From: Diploptera punctata
Lineage: Eukaryota > Arthropoda > Insecta > Blattodea > Blaberidae
Direction of reading: 5' to 3'
Length of the DNA stretch: 64,000 nt
Assembly (NCBI GenBank): GCA_030220185.1
Contig: JASPKZ010001598.1
Span: forward strand, 219,001-283,000
Shown: piece by piece, positions 29,735 through 39,635 of the stretch
How positions within the stretch are numbered: the stretch's first letter is position 1
Layout of the letters: each line of letters starts with the position of its first letter
The notes under the pieces: model-generated
Databases searched by the model: none
Told to the model about the DNA's origin: nothing
Seen by the model: only the letters and a program-made list of their open reading frames with translations
Program-made: the position numbers and the translations under genes

Positions 29735-30115
29735 ATTAATAAATGAGGTGGAGAAAATGTTTTAACATCTCACCTCACAAAGTTGCGTGTCTTCACGATA
29801 CCGGTTTCAAAAGTATAGCCTAGTATTACTTCCATCTTCATTCAATAAATGGGATTTCAAATGCATTGGATGTAACATGGAGAGTAATAAAAAAGTTGAT
29901 CATGTATTTACTCTAAATTGCCTACTATCGCGGAATTACCAGAGTTCTTGCAACCGCCAGAAAAATGGATATAAGTTATAATTTATGTCATATTGGTAAT
30001 AAAATAAATTTGACTGAAGATAGAAGTAATACTATACTTTTGAAACCGGTATCGTGAAGACACGCAACTTTGTGAGGTGAGATGTTAAAACATTTTCTCC
30101 AACTCATTTATTAAT
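29735..30115. repeat. Divergent inverted pair with hammerhead-like motif (locus H5)
   Basis: Inverted arms of ~110 bp start ATTAATAAATGAG and end CTCATTTATTAAT. The right arm (plus strand): CTGAAGA (30014-30020), extra T, stem II AGAAGTA-ATACTA-TACTTTT, GAA (30042-30044), palindromic helix III ACCGGT (30045-30050), triplet GTA (30049-30051). Stem I: TGA before and TCG after give up to three pairs. The left arm has the same motif on the minus strand (ACCGGTATCGTG conserved) with GAATGAAGATGG in place of CTGAAGATAG. The ~150-bp spacer contains a cysteine-rich coding-like patch that recurs at 31.6 kb. Confidence 0.65.
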
Positions 30116-30218
30116 ATAAATACCTCATAGTGTTTCCTCTCACTGTAAATTTAATTAAGGTGTTATTATTTTACTATTATTTATTATTTTGAAAAGACCA
30201 TCGCGCAAAAAATAATAT

Positions 30219-30340
30219 ACAATGCACGTTTGTGAAGTGTTTTACAGAATCTCGAAAATTAAAAACCTCGCTATCGCTCGGTTTTTAAACATTTTCCCTC
30301 AATTCTGTAAAAATCACTTCCAACCTCGCATCGTAATATA
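30219..30340. repeat. V foldback hairpin, copy 2
   Basis: Same structure as 26193-26313: ATTAAAAACC-TCGCTATCGCTC-GGTTTTTAA core with outer arms GTGAAGTGTTTTACAGAAT and ATTCTGTAAAAATCACTTCC. Confidence 0.7.
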
Positions 30341-30531
30341 TTATTTCTGTCTCGTAGATGACACAAAGTCTACTTTCTTGCTGTTTTTTTCATATCTGCG
30401 ATTACAGCGTACCTTGGGTGCATTTATATTAACTTGTAGAGGAAGTGTTTTCATCTATGTTAGCAGTTGTTAGATTTAATACTTGTCTTTATTTGAAGAA
30501 CATTTTTCAGTAGATATTCTTCGACACTAAA

Positions 30532-30748
30532 GGTAGCGTAGTGGTTAAGGCACTTCGCTACAAGTCGGAAGGTTGAGGGTTCAAGTCCCGGTGGGGTCAG
30601 GATTTTTAAACTGACCCGAACCTTCTGGCGGCACTATGGTCCTGGGGTCGACTCAGCCTCTAACGGAAATGAGTACCAGACGCTTGTTCTGGGGGTAAAG
30701 GTGGTCGTCACGCAGGGCTGACAACCCGGCTGACATCAAGTGCCGATT
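30532..30748 (+). mobile_element. SINE2, 5' part (split by LINE-G)
   Basis: The head has A box TAGCGTAGTGG and B box GGTTCAAGTCCC. The body extends to CAAGTGCCGATTGTC and resumes at 31477. Outer TSD ACTAAAGGT at 30523-30531 and about 31558-31566. Confidence 0.9.
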
Positions 30749-31424
30749 GTCGCAGAGACTGCAGCGTGTTCATAATGCTTGCGTTCGATTCATTTTCAAT
30801 ATCCGCCGTTATGACCATATTTCCGAACACTTTAATAACCTTTCTTGGCTCCGTCTTACTGACAGACGTAAATTGCACTCTCTTTCACTACTTTTCAAGC
30901 TTCTGAATTCCTACATCCCTACTTACCTGGCGTCTAGATTTGAGAAGTTATCCTCTTACCACAATATTGACACTAGATCACAAGATAGCAGTCTGCTAAC
31001 AATTCCTCTTCATAGCATTTCCTCCTATTCTACTTCCTTCACAGTAGCCTCTGCCCGCTCCTGGAATCTCCTTCCTCAAGATATCAGGGGTTGCCGCACA
31101 CTTGGTACCTTTAAGTCACGCTTATACAGTTACCTGTTGTCTAATAATTAATTTTTCTCTATTTATTTAATTTTATACTATGTCATTAATCTTTTCCTGT
31201 TTTTTTATATATATTGTACATATATATTTAATTCGTTAAATTTAGAGTAAATCAAAATACATTATAAATATTAATTGTATTGTATTCATACCTTGTAATC
31301 GTTTATATTTATAGATATATATTGTAATTTAGATTTAAGACTATTTTTTGTTTGTATTTTTTTTAAACCTGGTTGAGTGGTAGACAAGGCCTTAAGGCCT
31401 TAACTCTGCCAGGTAAAATAAAGC

Positions 31425-31476
<52 letters not shown>
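30749..31476 (+). mobile_element. LINE-G (CR1/Jockey-like) 3' part, inserted in SINE2
   Basis: An intact 134-codon frame reads SQRLQRVHNACVRFIFNI, DHISEHFNNLSWLRL, LLFKLLNSYIPTYL, YSTSFTVASARSWNLLPQDI and LGTFKSRLYSYLL, the conserved C-terminus downstream of RT in CR1/Jockey-type LINEs. The 3' UTR ends CTGCCAGGTAAAATAAAGC followed by (TTA)n. The SINE2 word ATTGTC is duplicated at both borders (30743-30748 and 31477-31482). RT domain absent by 5' truncation. Confidence 0.9.
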
Positions 31477-31482
<6 letters not shown>

Positions 31483-31557
31483 GTCTAGAAAAAGTGGGAG
31501 CCTTAACCTCCTACTACCCCAAGGGCCTCCCGAGGCCTGTTGTGGGATTACTTTACT
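31477..31557 (+). mobile_element. SINE2, 3' part
   Basis: TTGTCTAGAAAAAGTGGGAG through CTACCCCAAGGGCCTCC to GTTGTGGGATTACTTTACTT, completing the SINE interrupted at 30748. Confidence 0.9.
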
Positions 31558-31566
31558 TACTAAAGG

Positions 31567-31782
31567 TTAACGGATACAATGTCGAAAATGTGATCTGTGG
31601 TTCCATGAAGTGTCAAGGGTTGATTGTTTATAAATGGGATTTCAAGTGCATTGGATGTAACATGGAGAGTAATTAAAAAGTTTCTCATGTATTTACTCTA
31701 ATATGCCTAATATCGCGGAATTACCAGAGTTCTTGAAACCGCCAGAAAAATAGATATAAAGTTATAATTTATGTCATATTGG
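31567..31782 (+). repeat. Fragment of the H5 internal sequence
   Basis: Matches 29845-30000 and extends further left. Plus frame: GYNVENVICGSMKCQG, LIVYKWDFKCIGCNMESN, then a stop. The C-x4-C ... W-x2-C-x2-C arrangement resembles the cysteine cluster after the SET domain of SMYD proteins; this is only a resemblance. No hammerhead arms here. Confidence 0.5.
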
Positions 31783-31785
31783 TAT

Positions 31786-32138
31786 ATATATATATCTGCC
31801 AGTTATATTATATTGATGCGAAACATGGACTCTTACTTTAAGGGAGTAAAGGAAATTACGAGTATTTGAGAATAAAGTTCTTAGGAAAATTTTTGGACCG
31901 AAGAGAGATGAACAGACAGGTGAATGGATAAAACTTCATAACAGTGAATTACATGGTCTTTATAGGAAGCCAGATATAATAAGAACGGTAAAGCAGTGGA
32001 CAAGACATGTAGCACGAATGGGAAATGAAAGAGGTGCATGAAAGCTTCTTATAGGAAAACATGAGGGAAAACGCCCAGTTAGTAGACCAAGAATGTGGTG
32101 GGAGAATAACTAACTATGATTTGAGGGAAGTAGATTAT
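31786..32138 (+). mobile_element. LINE-A copy, left part (interrupted)
   Basis: Frames read LPVILY(*)CETWTLTLRE, GPKRDEQTGEW and YRKPDIIRTVK, then a deletion and GKPEGKRPVSRPRMWWEN(N). Breaks at YTAGATTATAC and resumes at 32578 after the LINE-K insertion. Confidence 0.88.
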
Positions 32139-32216
<78 letters not shown>

Positions 32217-32577
32217 TATATGTAAGTATGTAACTATATATAAGTATATAAATCTTATGAACTATTCAGGGAGAACATTATTTTATAAAATACACAACAC
32301 AGAAATTAGGGACAAATGTCATATTCAAGACATAACCAAATTTATTATAGAAAGCCGAAAATATTGGAAGGGTCATATAGAAAAAATGAAAGAAAACCGA
32401 CTTGCAAAAAAGAAAAAAAAAGAGCTAAAGAAGATATACCAATGGACGGGAAAAGAACAAGAGGAAGACCAGCCAAGAGATGGATGTACATCCAACAGGC
32501 CTACGTCTTCCTCCGAGGAGTGATTTTGAAAATAAACAGGATGAAAATCCTACAAATTATGATTAAGAAGAAGAAGA
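32139..32577 (+). mobile_element. LINE-K 3' part with (TA)n, inserted in LINE-A
   Basis: (TA)n at 32139-32215, then a frame with RDKCHIQDITKFIIESRKYW, KGHIEKMKENRLAK and, one frame over, DGKRTRGRPAKRWMY; ends in (GAA)n. The LINE-A word GATTATAC recurs as GATTATTC after the insert, an 8-bp TSD with one mismatch. Confidence 0.75.
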
Positions 32578-32690
32578 AGATTATTCAAGGAATGATTAGA
32601 AAACGTTACATCAGGATAGGGATGTATGGAGAGCTTATGTCCGCGCGGACATGAACCTACGGGTTCGAAGGTGTCAGTCAGTCAGCTATA
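32578..32690 (+). mobile_element. LINE-A copy, right part
   Basis: GGAATGATTAGAAAACG..., RDVWRAYVRADMNLRVR and a (GTCA)n-type tail (GTCAGTCAGTCAGC), completing the copy that begins at 31786. Confidence 0.85.
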
Positions 32691-32760
32691 TATATATATA
32701 TATATCATCATCATCATCATGAACAAATTCGTTTTAGGCCATGTGGCCTGTACGGTAAAC

Positions 32761-34368
32761 CTAGCGAAGATGGTCTTGATCTTTCCACCGATGTTTTGGT
32801 CTTCCTTGGTCCCTATGTCCAGTTGGGGTATATTGGAATGCCAATTTTGGAAGTCTATTTCTTGCCATTCTTCTCAGATGATTTTTCCATTCTTGTTGGT
32901 ATCTTTGGATATCTTCATTTAAACTTGCTACTCCAAGTTTTCCTCTGATAGTAGTGTTCCTTTGGTGTTCCAGTCTATTAACTCCTAACAATGATCGTAA
33001 GAAGCGCATTTGGCTTACTTGAAGTTTATGAGAGTTTCTTTTATTTAAAATCCAAATTTCACTTCCGTATTTTAGAGCAGCTTTTGATGTGACGTTATGT
33101 AATCTTAGTTTTGTCTCTGTCCTCATCTGTTTACCAAAATGTCTTCGTATTACCCCATTCATTTTATTATATTTTTGTAATTTTGAATCAATGTCACTCT
33201 TATACTCTGCAAATACACTTCCTAAGCAAGAGAAATCTGACACTTGTTCTATAATTTTTCCATCAATCTCAATTTTCACCCGTTGTATGTTTTTTCCACA
33301 CATTGCCATTGTTTTGGATTTTGATGTGGAAATTTTCATATTATATTTGCTGGCAATTTTGAATAATTGATATGCTGCTATTTGTAAGCTATCTTCGGAA
33401 TCTGATAATATTATTTGATCATCAGCATATAATATTGTTTGAATTATTTTATTCCTAGTTATTGAAATTCCACTGGTTACTTTTTGTTTCCATTCTTGCA
33501 CTATTCTGTTAATATATATATTAAATAAGAGTGGAGATAGTCCACATCCTTGTCGAACACCTTTGCCTGTGTTTATGTGTTCTGTTATTTCTCCATCTGG
33601 TAATTTAATTTTGATTTTAGAATTTTGATATAAGCTTTGTATGGCTCGTATTACATGTGAGTGTATATGTTCTTCATGCAGTATCTGCCAAAGTTTATCT
33701 CGGTTTACATTATCATATGCCTTTTCATAATCTATAAATAGTATGTACAGTGGGAGATTAAATTCTCTCCTTTTTTCCATAATTTGTTGCAGGGTAAATA
33801 TTGCATCTATAGTGCTCCTCCCTTTTCTAAATCCACATTGTTCTTCTTCCAAAAATGTTTCAGTACTTACTGATAACTTATTTTTAATTATGTTGGCATA
33901 TAATTTAGATGCAGTTGGGAGTAAGGTAATGCCTCGGTAGTTATCACATTTGTTTTTCTGACCTTTTTTATGTATATTAATTACTAGACCCGTTTCCCAA
34001 TCCGTTGGAATATTAAGACAATGCCAAATATTGTTAAAAAGTTCTAATAGTTTCTCTTTCAAGGCAGTTCCTCCATACTTAAAAAGTTCTAAATTTAAAT
34101 CATCTAAACCTGGACTTTTCCTGTTCTTGGCCTTCTTTAAAACTTCTTCTAGTTCGTCCATTGTTATGTCTGGTTTTTCTATTTCATTTTCACAAGTCAA
34201 ATTCGAAGTAATTTTTTCAGTGTGAGTGTTCGGTTCTGACCAAAGATTTTTGTAGTAAGTAATCCAGTCTTGTTTTGGTATCAGATTAACATTAATTTTT
34301 GTCTTTTGTTTCCATCTGTAATTTTTTGAATATTTTAAATCCCTGTCTTTGTGCTCCTGTAATATCAC
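32761..34368 (-). pseudogene. LINE-C reverse transcriptase frame
   Basis: A 535-codon frame encodes an RNA-dependent DNA polymerase. Visible motifs by residue: GLDDLNLELFK (87-97), NYRGITLLPTASKL (143-156), GFRKGRSTIDAIF (179-191), motif A FIDYEKAYDNV (211-221), motif B VRQGCGLSPLLFN (271-283), catalytic YADD (314-317), thumb SCLGSVFAEYKSDI near 388, and C-terminal YGSEIWIL, FLRSLLGVNRL, then a Q-x-P-x-G-x-R-x2-G-R-P block before the stop. Both catalytic Asp pairs are intact. It is out of frame with the linker upstream, so the polyprotein is interrupted. Confidence 0.9.
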
Positions 34369-34556
34369 GTTCTAAGGATTTTACAAATTTATCCCAATCA
34401 TCCCTTCTGTATTTTCTAGACAATTTACGAACCTTAGCTCTGAGTTTTTTATATTCTGTATAATGTTCCTCTTGTTTAGTTTGTAAATACACTTTATAGG
34501 CTTTTTTCTTTTGTTCAATATTTTTTTTAATTCGGGATTTCAAGTTCGTAATCTCT
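34300..34556 (-). pseudogene. LINE-C linker between endonuclease and RT
   Basis: A lysine-rich frame: KSRIKKNIEQKKKAYKVYL, KQEEHYTEYKKLRAKVRKL and RRDDWDKFVKSLERDI. It overlaps the beginning of the RT frame and shifts relative to it near 34310-34370, and relative to the endonuclease near 34545-34560. Such basic helical linkers are usual between EN and RT in RTE-like elements. Confidence 0.8.
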
Positions 34557-35161
34557 TTTTGTTTTTGATTTGTTTATATCCGAGACTCTCATATGCTGCT
34601 TCCATGATTGCTTGTTTTAGATTTATCCAGTCCTCTTCAATATCGCCCGTGCTTGTTTTAAGTTTATTCTTTATTCTAGTTTGATATAATATTTGTGTAC
34701 TTTGGTCTTCCAATAAGTGAATTTTAAACTTTTTTGGTATCTTATTTTGTACTGTCTGCTTGTATTTTCTTGTGCTGATGTGTTTGTGATATAATTTTAT
34801 TTTGCTTTCAACAAGAAAATGGTCACTATCAATTTCACTTCCTCTGTATACTCTAGTATCATTTACAGACTTTTTAAATTTATTATTAATTAGTACATAA
34901 TCTATTATAGACTTTGATCCCCTTTCTGCCCATGTATATTTGTGTATTTTCTTGTGTCTAAAGAAGGAGTTTGTGATTCTTAAATTATTGAATATGCAAA
35001 AATCTATTAGCAGTTTACCATTATTGTTGCAAGTTGGTTCTCCTTCTGATCCAATGCATTCTCTTATCGGTTGATTTCCGACTCTTGCATTAAAATCACC
35101 AGCAATTATGAGATAATCTTGTTTATTTACTTTGTCAATGGTTTCTTGTAAAATATCATAA
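34545..35161 (-). pseudogene. LINE-C endonuclease, C-terminal part
   Basis: This frame continues the APE fold after a one-base slip in a T run at about 35157: YLIIAGDFNARVGN, TWAERGSKSIIDYVLIN and SDHFLVESKIKLY are visible. These match the conserved GDFN, IDYVL and SDH motifs of apurinic-endonuclease-like domains that nick the target. It is not initiated by its own start. Confidence 0.8.
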
Positions 35162-35626
35162 AAATTCTATGGTTTCTGAATCGTTTCCTTCTACAGGGGC
35201 ATAAATTCCAATTATATTCAAATTATGTCCTAAAATTTTTATTCTAACTGTTACAATTTTTGGGGAAATCCATTGGTAATATAAAATGTTGTGTTGCAAA
35301 TTTTTCCTTATTAAAATTGCGACTCCTGATGATGCCCAGTTCTCTGCTGGAACTCCAGAATAAATCATTACATATTTTCCTAATTCTTCTGATCCTTTGT
35401 TCTTCTTTTTTGTTTCCGAAATAATGGCAATGTCAATTTTTCTTTTGTCTAACTCTACTTCTAACTCTTCTTCTTTATGTGTTATTCCTCTCACATTCCA
35501 TGTTGCAACTTTGAGATCCTTAATCATTAACCTATTTCTTGCTTTGTCGCCATCAGTGTGATCATTCCAGTCTTTGCTTAAGTTTCTTCGAGTAGTAGGA
35601 AGTCCCCTGGGTTGGTTACCAGCCAT
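35156..35626 (-). pseudogene. LINE-C endonuclease, N-terminal part
   Basis: Starts MAGNQPRGLPTTRRNLSK and includes LKVATWNVRGITHKEEELE (the N-W-N box of APE-type endonucleases), IDIAIISETKKKNKGSEEL (catalytic Glu box), GVAILIRKN and IIGIYAPVEG. The frame ends prematurely at NDSETIEFL, where five T residues replace the four needed to stay in frame. Confidence 0.88.
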
Positions 35627-35840
35627 CCGCAGAGCAAGACTAGTGGTAGGGCTGCTACCTTATAGCCTCTAGTCAGGCGTTCAAAATATGGAATTTCCTC
35701 CATATTCGATGGAACGGTTATACCGCCATGACTCGGTCCCCATTACCTCGTTAGTTAAAAGCAGGGTGTACCACGTGCAGGTGAGGTTGAGAATTAGGTA
35801 GGAGAGGTTATAGAATGCACATCACTACCTCTTACACCCC

Positions 35841-35950
35841 ATATATATATATATTCTACAACTCAGCATGTATATACAGTATATAAATATATATTTCATC
35901 CATATAACTTATCCTTAACTTCAACATTCCTAAAACTCTAACCAGACATT
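35841..35950. other. Short AT-rich unassigned segment
   Basis: AT dinucleotide run (35846-35856) and TATATAA-rich sequence between LINE-C and the next LINE-A; nothing else seen. Confidence 0.4.
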
Positions 35951-35954
35951 TTCA

Positions 35955-36150
35955 TTATATTACTTACTCACTGGCACTATCGAACCCGTAGGTTCATGGC
36001 CACGCGGACATAAGGTCTCCATACATCCCTAACCTGAGCTAATGATTTCCAATAATTCCCTGTATAATCTAATTCCCTCAAATCATAATTAATGTTATTC
36101 TGCCACCTCATTCTTGGTCTACCAACTGGGTGTTTTCCCTCTGGATTTTC
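35955..36150 (-). mobile_element. LINE-A 3' fragment
   Basis: Tail ACTTACTCACTGGC, then the terminal segment and the block up to GKHPVGRPRMRWQNNI (minus sense). Truncated at the KPEG codons. Confidence 0.88.
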
Positions 36151-36892
36151 ATTGTATTAAAGCATAACAATCTAAAACCTGAGTATACGAAATCAGCCGA
36201 GTTTACTATGTATAGAGATATGTTTTTATCGAATTTTTCATGGACATAACCTTGTAAATTTTTCTCTTCATCTATAGTGTGAATTTTTGAACGACCTGTA
36301 CGGGAAAGGAATGGAGAAGAAGAGAATTTTAAAGAGTTTCTCCGCCCATTGCTGTAAAACTGTTTTCTGAAAACTGTTCAATAGAGCATCTCTTACAAAT
36401 TACTGTGTATCGGACAAGACAGATATATGGCGAGACTGACACTTAACAAATGGAACCAAATTAACAAACCATTTTGGTGAGGAGAAAGAACACGCTCCCG
36501 AAGGCCAGCTTCACAAAGTGACAAACAAAATCAATTCGTTTCACTTCATTTTTAAAGTACTCCAAGTTGTTTGGAGAAAACTTGTAGGGATCTTTTTCTT
36601 TTTGAACTTTACGATCTTTCCTATAATTTTTCAAGAAGAATGAACTCAGGAAAACCATAAATAACAATCCTCTCTCTAAAAGAGAAGTTAAGATGCCGAA
36701 ATAACCAGGAAAAAGAGGTTTAAATAGATGATATATTAAAAAATTAAACTTTTTTCCAGGCCTACGTTTTTCCACTGTAACAAGACCTATTGATAATTTT
36801 CAAATCTTTAATTCTTTCAGACTCACAATACACAAATTCAGATGAATTTACTCAATATAAATGCACTGAATATATCGAACATAAAAAATATA
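36151..36892. other. Unassigned stretch with one hydrophobic open frame
   Basis: A 104-codon minus frame (36461-36775) reads MEKRRPGKKFNFLIYHLFK and YFGILTSLLERGLLFMVFLS, with two hydrophobic stretches and a basic loop. I recognise no family; there is no evident promoter or splice context. It may be chance or an exon fragment. Confidence 0.3.
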
Positions 36893-37181
36893 CTTACTTA
36901 CTCACTGGCACTATCGAACCCGTATGTTCATGGCTCTCCATACATCCCTATCCTTAGACAATGCTTTCCAATTATTCCCTGTATAATCTACTTCCCTCAA
37001 ATCATAGTTAATGTTATTCTTGGTACTACCAACTGGGCGTTTTCCCTCTGGTTTTCCTACAAGAAGCTTCCATGCAAGTCTTTCATTCCCCATACATGCA
37101 ACATGTCCTGCCCATCGCAGTCTACGAGACTAAACTGTTCTTATTATATCTGACTTCCTACAAAGACCATGTAGTTCATTG
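36893..37181 (-). mobile_element. LINE-A copy, left part (split)
   Basis: Tail (ACTT)n, terminal segment (with an internal deletion removing GCCGCGCGGACATAAG), MGNERLAWKLLVGKPEGKRP, then HVACMG-like and the region up to ELHGLC. Continues at 37548. Confidence 0.85.
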
Positions 37182-37547
37182 TCACACTTGTCACACAATT
37201 GGTAGAAAAATAGTGATAATGATAGATTAAGAATTTTTTGTGGGTTGCCTGATGTTTATGGATTACACTGTCTTTCCCTGGACAATAATTTTTACGTAAG
37301 AAGAGAGCTATTCATTTTTTATTAAATACTTGTTAAAAATTATCGGATGGTAACACAAAAAAGTTATGTAGCGAGAGACTTTTTTGTTATTGACTGTATG
37401 TTGGTGACAAAGCGAGAAGACGTGTTTGTAAATGTCTCAAATAGTTTTTAAAACAAATCAGACCTCGGTATCATTGCGCATTCATACTTTATCGCAGTTT
37501 AAAGTTTGTTTACTTAGGTGTCCTTTTTAATTTCCGATCGCGTTACG
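37182..37547. mobile_element. Unclassified 366-bp insertion in LINE-A
   Basis: The LINE-A sequence breaks after GTTCATTG and resumes at GGTTATGTAGTC. The inserted DNA starts TCACACTTGTCACACAAT and ends CCGATCGCGTTACG. No terminal repeats, SINE boxes or tail could be recognised; the type is unknown. Confidence 0.45.
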
Positions 37548-37708
37548 GTTATGTAGTCTTCTCCATTCACCTGTCTGATCATCTCTCTTTGGTCCAAAAT
37601 TTTTCATAAGAACTATATTCTGAAATACTCGTAATCTCCTTTCCTCGCTTAAAGTAAGAGTCCATGTTTCGTATCCATTTAATATAACTGGTAGAATAAT
37701 AGTTTTTA
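37548..37708 (-). mobile_element. LINE-A copy, right part
   Basis: Minus sense VKTIILPVILNGYETWTLTL, RVFQNIVLMKNFGPKRDDQT: continuation of 36893-37181. It is then replaced abruptly by a LINE-B 3' end. Confidence 0.85.
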
Positions 37709-37806
37709 CCAGGACGTCCACTCAAAAGACTTCTGGATGGTGTTTCTCTTGAGGCCGAAACAGGTCAACAAATGGCCTAAATTCGTGAATGTACTATGAT
37801 GATGAA
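37709..37806 (+). mobile_element. LINE-B 3' end fragment
   Basis: CCAGGACGTCCACTCAAAAG, TGGTGTTTCTCTTGAGGCC and CAAATGGCCTAAATTCGTG, then ATGTAC(TATGATGATGA). Nearly identical to the 42.8-kb copy. Confidence 0.88.
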
Positions 37807-38149
37807 TAATATTTTTTTATATTTTCAGTCCTTCGTAGGCCTAACAATCCAAATTATATTTTCGAAGAAAAAAAGTAGGAGCTGTTATAGAACGCAAATT
37901 ACCAAATACAACCCTAAAACAAAGTACTTTTCTTTTTTTAAATGTTTTTTGAAGAAAAAAAAAAGAAATTCATAGTTTATTTAGATATTTTCGTTTTTTT
38001 AAGGAAAAATAAGGAAAGAATAACATACTTATAGATGATATGGTATATACGGCTGGTACTATAACAGAAGCTGCAAATTTAATAAAAAAAAACAAGGAGC
38101 CGAAAAAGTACGAGCTATATTGTGATTTTTTAAATTTAAATTTCTTATG
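37807..38149. other. Unassigned AT-rich stretch
   Basis: Poly-A and poly-T rich; two copies of a (G/A)GAAAAAAA(A/G)TA(G/C)(G/A)AGCT motif near 37868 and 38100. No gene seen. Confidence 0.35.
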
Positions 38150-38225
38150 TGTGTCCTGGTGAGTGGAGGAGAAGGCCACATGGTCTTAACTCCACCAGAA
38201 TAAATAAGTTAATAAATAAATAAAA
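38150..38225 (+). mobile_element. CR1-like LINE 3' UTR fragment
   Basis: GTGTCCTGGTGAGTGGAGG, GGCCACATGGTCTTAACTCC and ACCAGAATAAATAAG then (TAAA)n: the same pattern (TGGTTGAGTGGAG..GGCCTTAACTC..AATAAA) as the 41.87-kb fragment and distantly as LINE-G. Confidence 0.65.
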
Positions 38226-38284
38226 TGCTGCACAAAAATGGTCCTCATAAGAAATGAAGATACCCTATAAGTGACGAATTGAAT

Positions 38285-38517
38285 ATCATCATCATAGTAC
38301 ATTCACGAATTTAGGCCATTTGTTGACCTGTTTCGGCCTCAAGAGAAACACCATCCAAAAGTCTTTTGAGTGGACGTCCTGGTCTCCTTCTTCCTGCAGG
38401 TTGATATCTTAACATTTGTTTGGGTATTCTGTGATCTTCCATTCGATGAACATGTTGCATCCATCTTGACTTCGAAATCAGAATTCCAATTCTCATCCTC
38501 ACCTTCTCGTGGTACAA
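38285..38517 (-). mobile_element. LINE-B 3' part
   Basis: The minus frame ISKSRWMQHVHRMEDHRIP, KQMLRYQPAGRRRPGRPL, KRLLDGVSLEAETGQQMA ends at a stop. Tail (ATG)n is read as ATCATCATAG on the plus strand. Only the last 69 codons remain. Confidence 0.9.
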
Positions 38518-38700
38518 CCCGTTTTCACAAACGAGGCTCTGAGGACCGAGTCACGGCTGTACAACCGTTCCATCGGGTACTGAGTAAATGCAGTATCCTA
38601 ATGTCTGTCCAGAGACTGAAAAGGTAGCAGCCCTACCACTGGACTACTTAGCGTCGGGCCAGTAACCCATCCTAAGGAACTTCAAAACTACTTTCAAGTC
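38518..38700 (+). mobile_element. LINE 5' leader fragment related to LINE-C
   Basis: GGACCGAGTCACGGCTGTAC, AACCGTTCCATCG and AGGTAGCAGCCCTACCACTG occur in the same order in the LINE-C leader (35640-35800, minus). A related but distinct element's 5' UTR, without its coding region. Confidence 0.65.
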
Positions 38701-38817
38701 TCTACACGAAGAAATCCAGAAGGAATTGAAATATGACGACCCTCAGCAAAGATATATGGTTTAAAGAAAACGGCACAATGACGAATTGAATATATACAAC
38801 TTAAATGAGAAAATAGA

Positions 38818-39292
38818 GGAAGTTATCCTCCTACCACAATATTGACACTAGGTCACAAGATAGCAGTCTGCTAACAATTCCTCTTCATAGCACTTCCTCC
38901 TATTCTACTTCCTTCACAGTAGCCTCCGCCCGCTCCTGGAATCTCCTTCCTCAAGATATCAGGGGTTGCCGCACACTTGGCACCTTTAAGTCACGCTTAT
39001 ACAGTTACCTGTTGTCTAATAATTAATTTTTCTCTATTTATTTAATTTTATACTATGTCATTAATCTTTTCCTCGTTTTTTATATATCTTGTACATATTA
39101 TATATTTAATTCGTTAAATTTAGAGTAAATCAAAATACATTATAAATATTAATTGTATTGTATTCATAACTTGTAATCGTTTATATATATATATTGTAAT
39201 TTAGATTTAAGACATTTCTTTTGTATTTTTTTTAAACCTGGTTGAGTGGTAGACAAGGCCTTAAGGCCTTAACTCTGCCAGGTAAAATAAAG
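38818..39292 (+). mobile_element. LINE-G copy (3' part)
   Basis: Matches 30960-31420: YHNIDTRSQDSSLLTIPL, STSFTVASARSWNLLPQDI and GTFKSRLYSYLL with a frame break at its start, then the 3' UTR with CTGCCAGGTAAAATAAAGC. Followed by a long (ATT)n tail. Confidence 0.9.
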
Positions 39293-39293
39293 C

Positions 39294-39386
<93 letters not shown>
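39293..39386. repeat. (ATT)n microsatellite, LINE-G tail
   Basis: About 94 bp of pure ATT repeats continuing from the LINE-G terminus. Confidence 0.95.
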
Positions 39387-39387
<1 letters not shown>

Positions 39388-39580
39388 AATATAATTGGAG
39401 AGTGCACCCGGATCTTATGAATGATGAAAGAATTGCAGCACTAGTGTATAACTATCAACCTCAAGGAAGAAGAGATGTAGGACGTCCAAGGAAGAAATGG
39501 TTGTAACTGTGTGAAGACGGAACACGCAAGATTGTCTAATCGCTGCAAGGAAGAATAAGAATAAGACGATGATAGTTACA
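39387..39580 (+). mobile_element. Non-LTR 3' fragment, unmatched family
   Basis: The frame NWRVHPDLMNDERIAALVYN, YQPQGRRDVGRPRKKWL ends at a stop, with LINE-type Q-P-x-G-R-R-x-x-G-R-P-R. The remainder reads CEDGTRKIV. No other copy in the window. Confidence 0.6.
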
Positions 39581-39635
39581 AATTTTGTTACTATGAACTA
39601 AAAGCGCTAACACTCTTACGTTCATTGTAGTTCAG

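Larger units (their letters stand above)
32703..35840 (-). mobile_element. LINE-C, near full-length RTE-like retrotransposon
   Basis: In minus orientation: a 5' UTR of about 210 bp from TGGGTGTAAGAGG; a start codon at 35626; APE-type endonuclease; linker; reverse transcriptase; a stop at 32761; and a 58-bp 3' UTR ending CATGGCCTAAAACG, AATTTGTTC and (ATG)n. Single-ORF organisation of ~930 codons before damage and a triplet-microsatellite tail fit the RTE group. Three frameshifts make it inactive. It sits between two TA-rich runs, so the TSD cannot be read. Confidence 0.88.
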
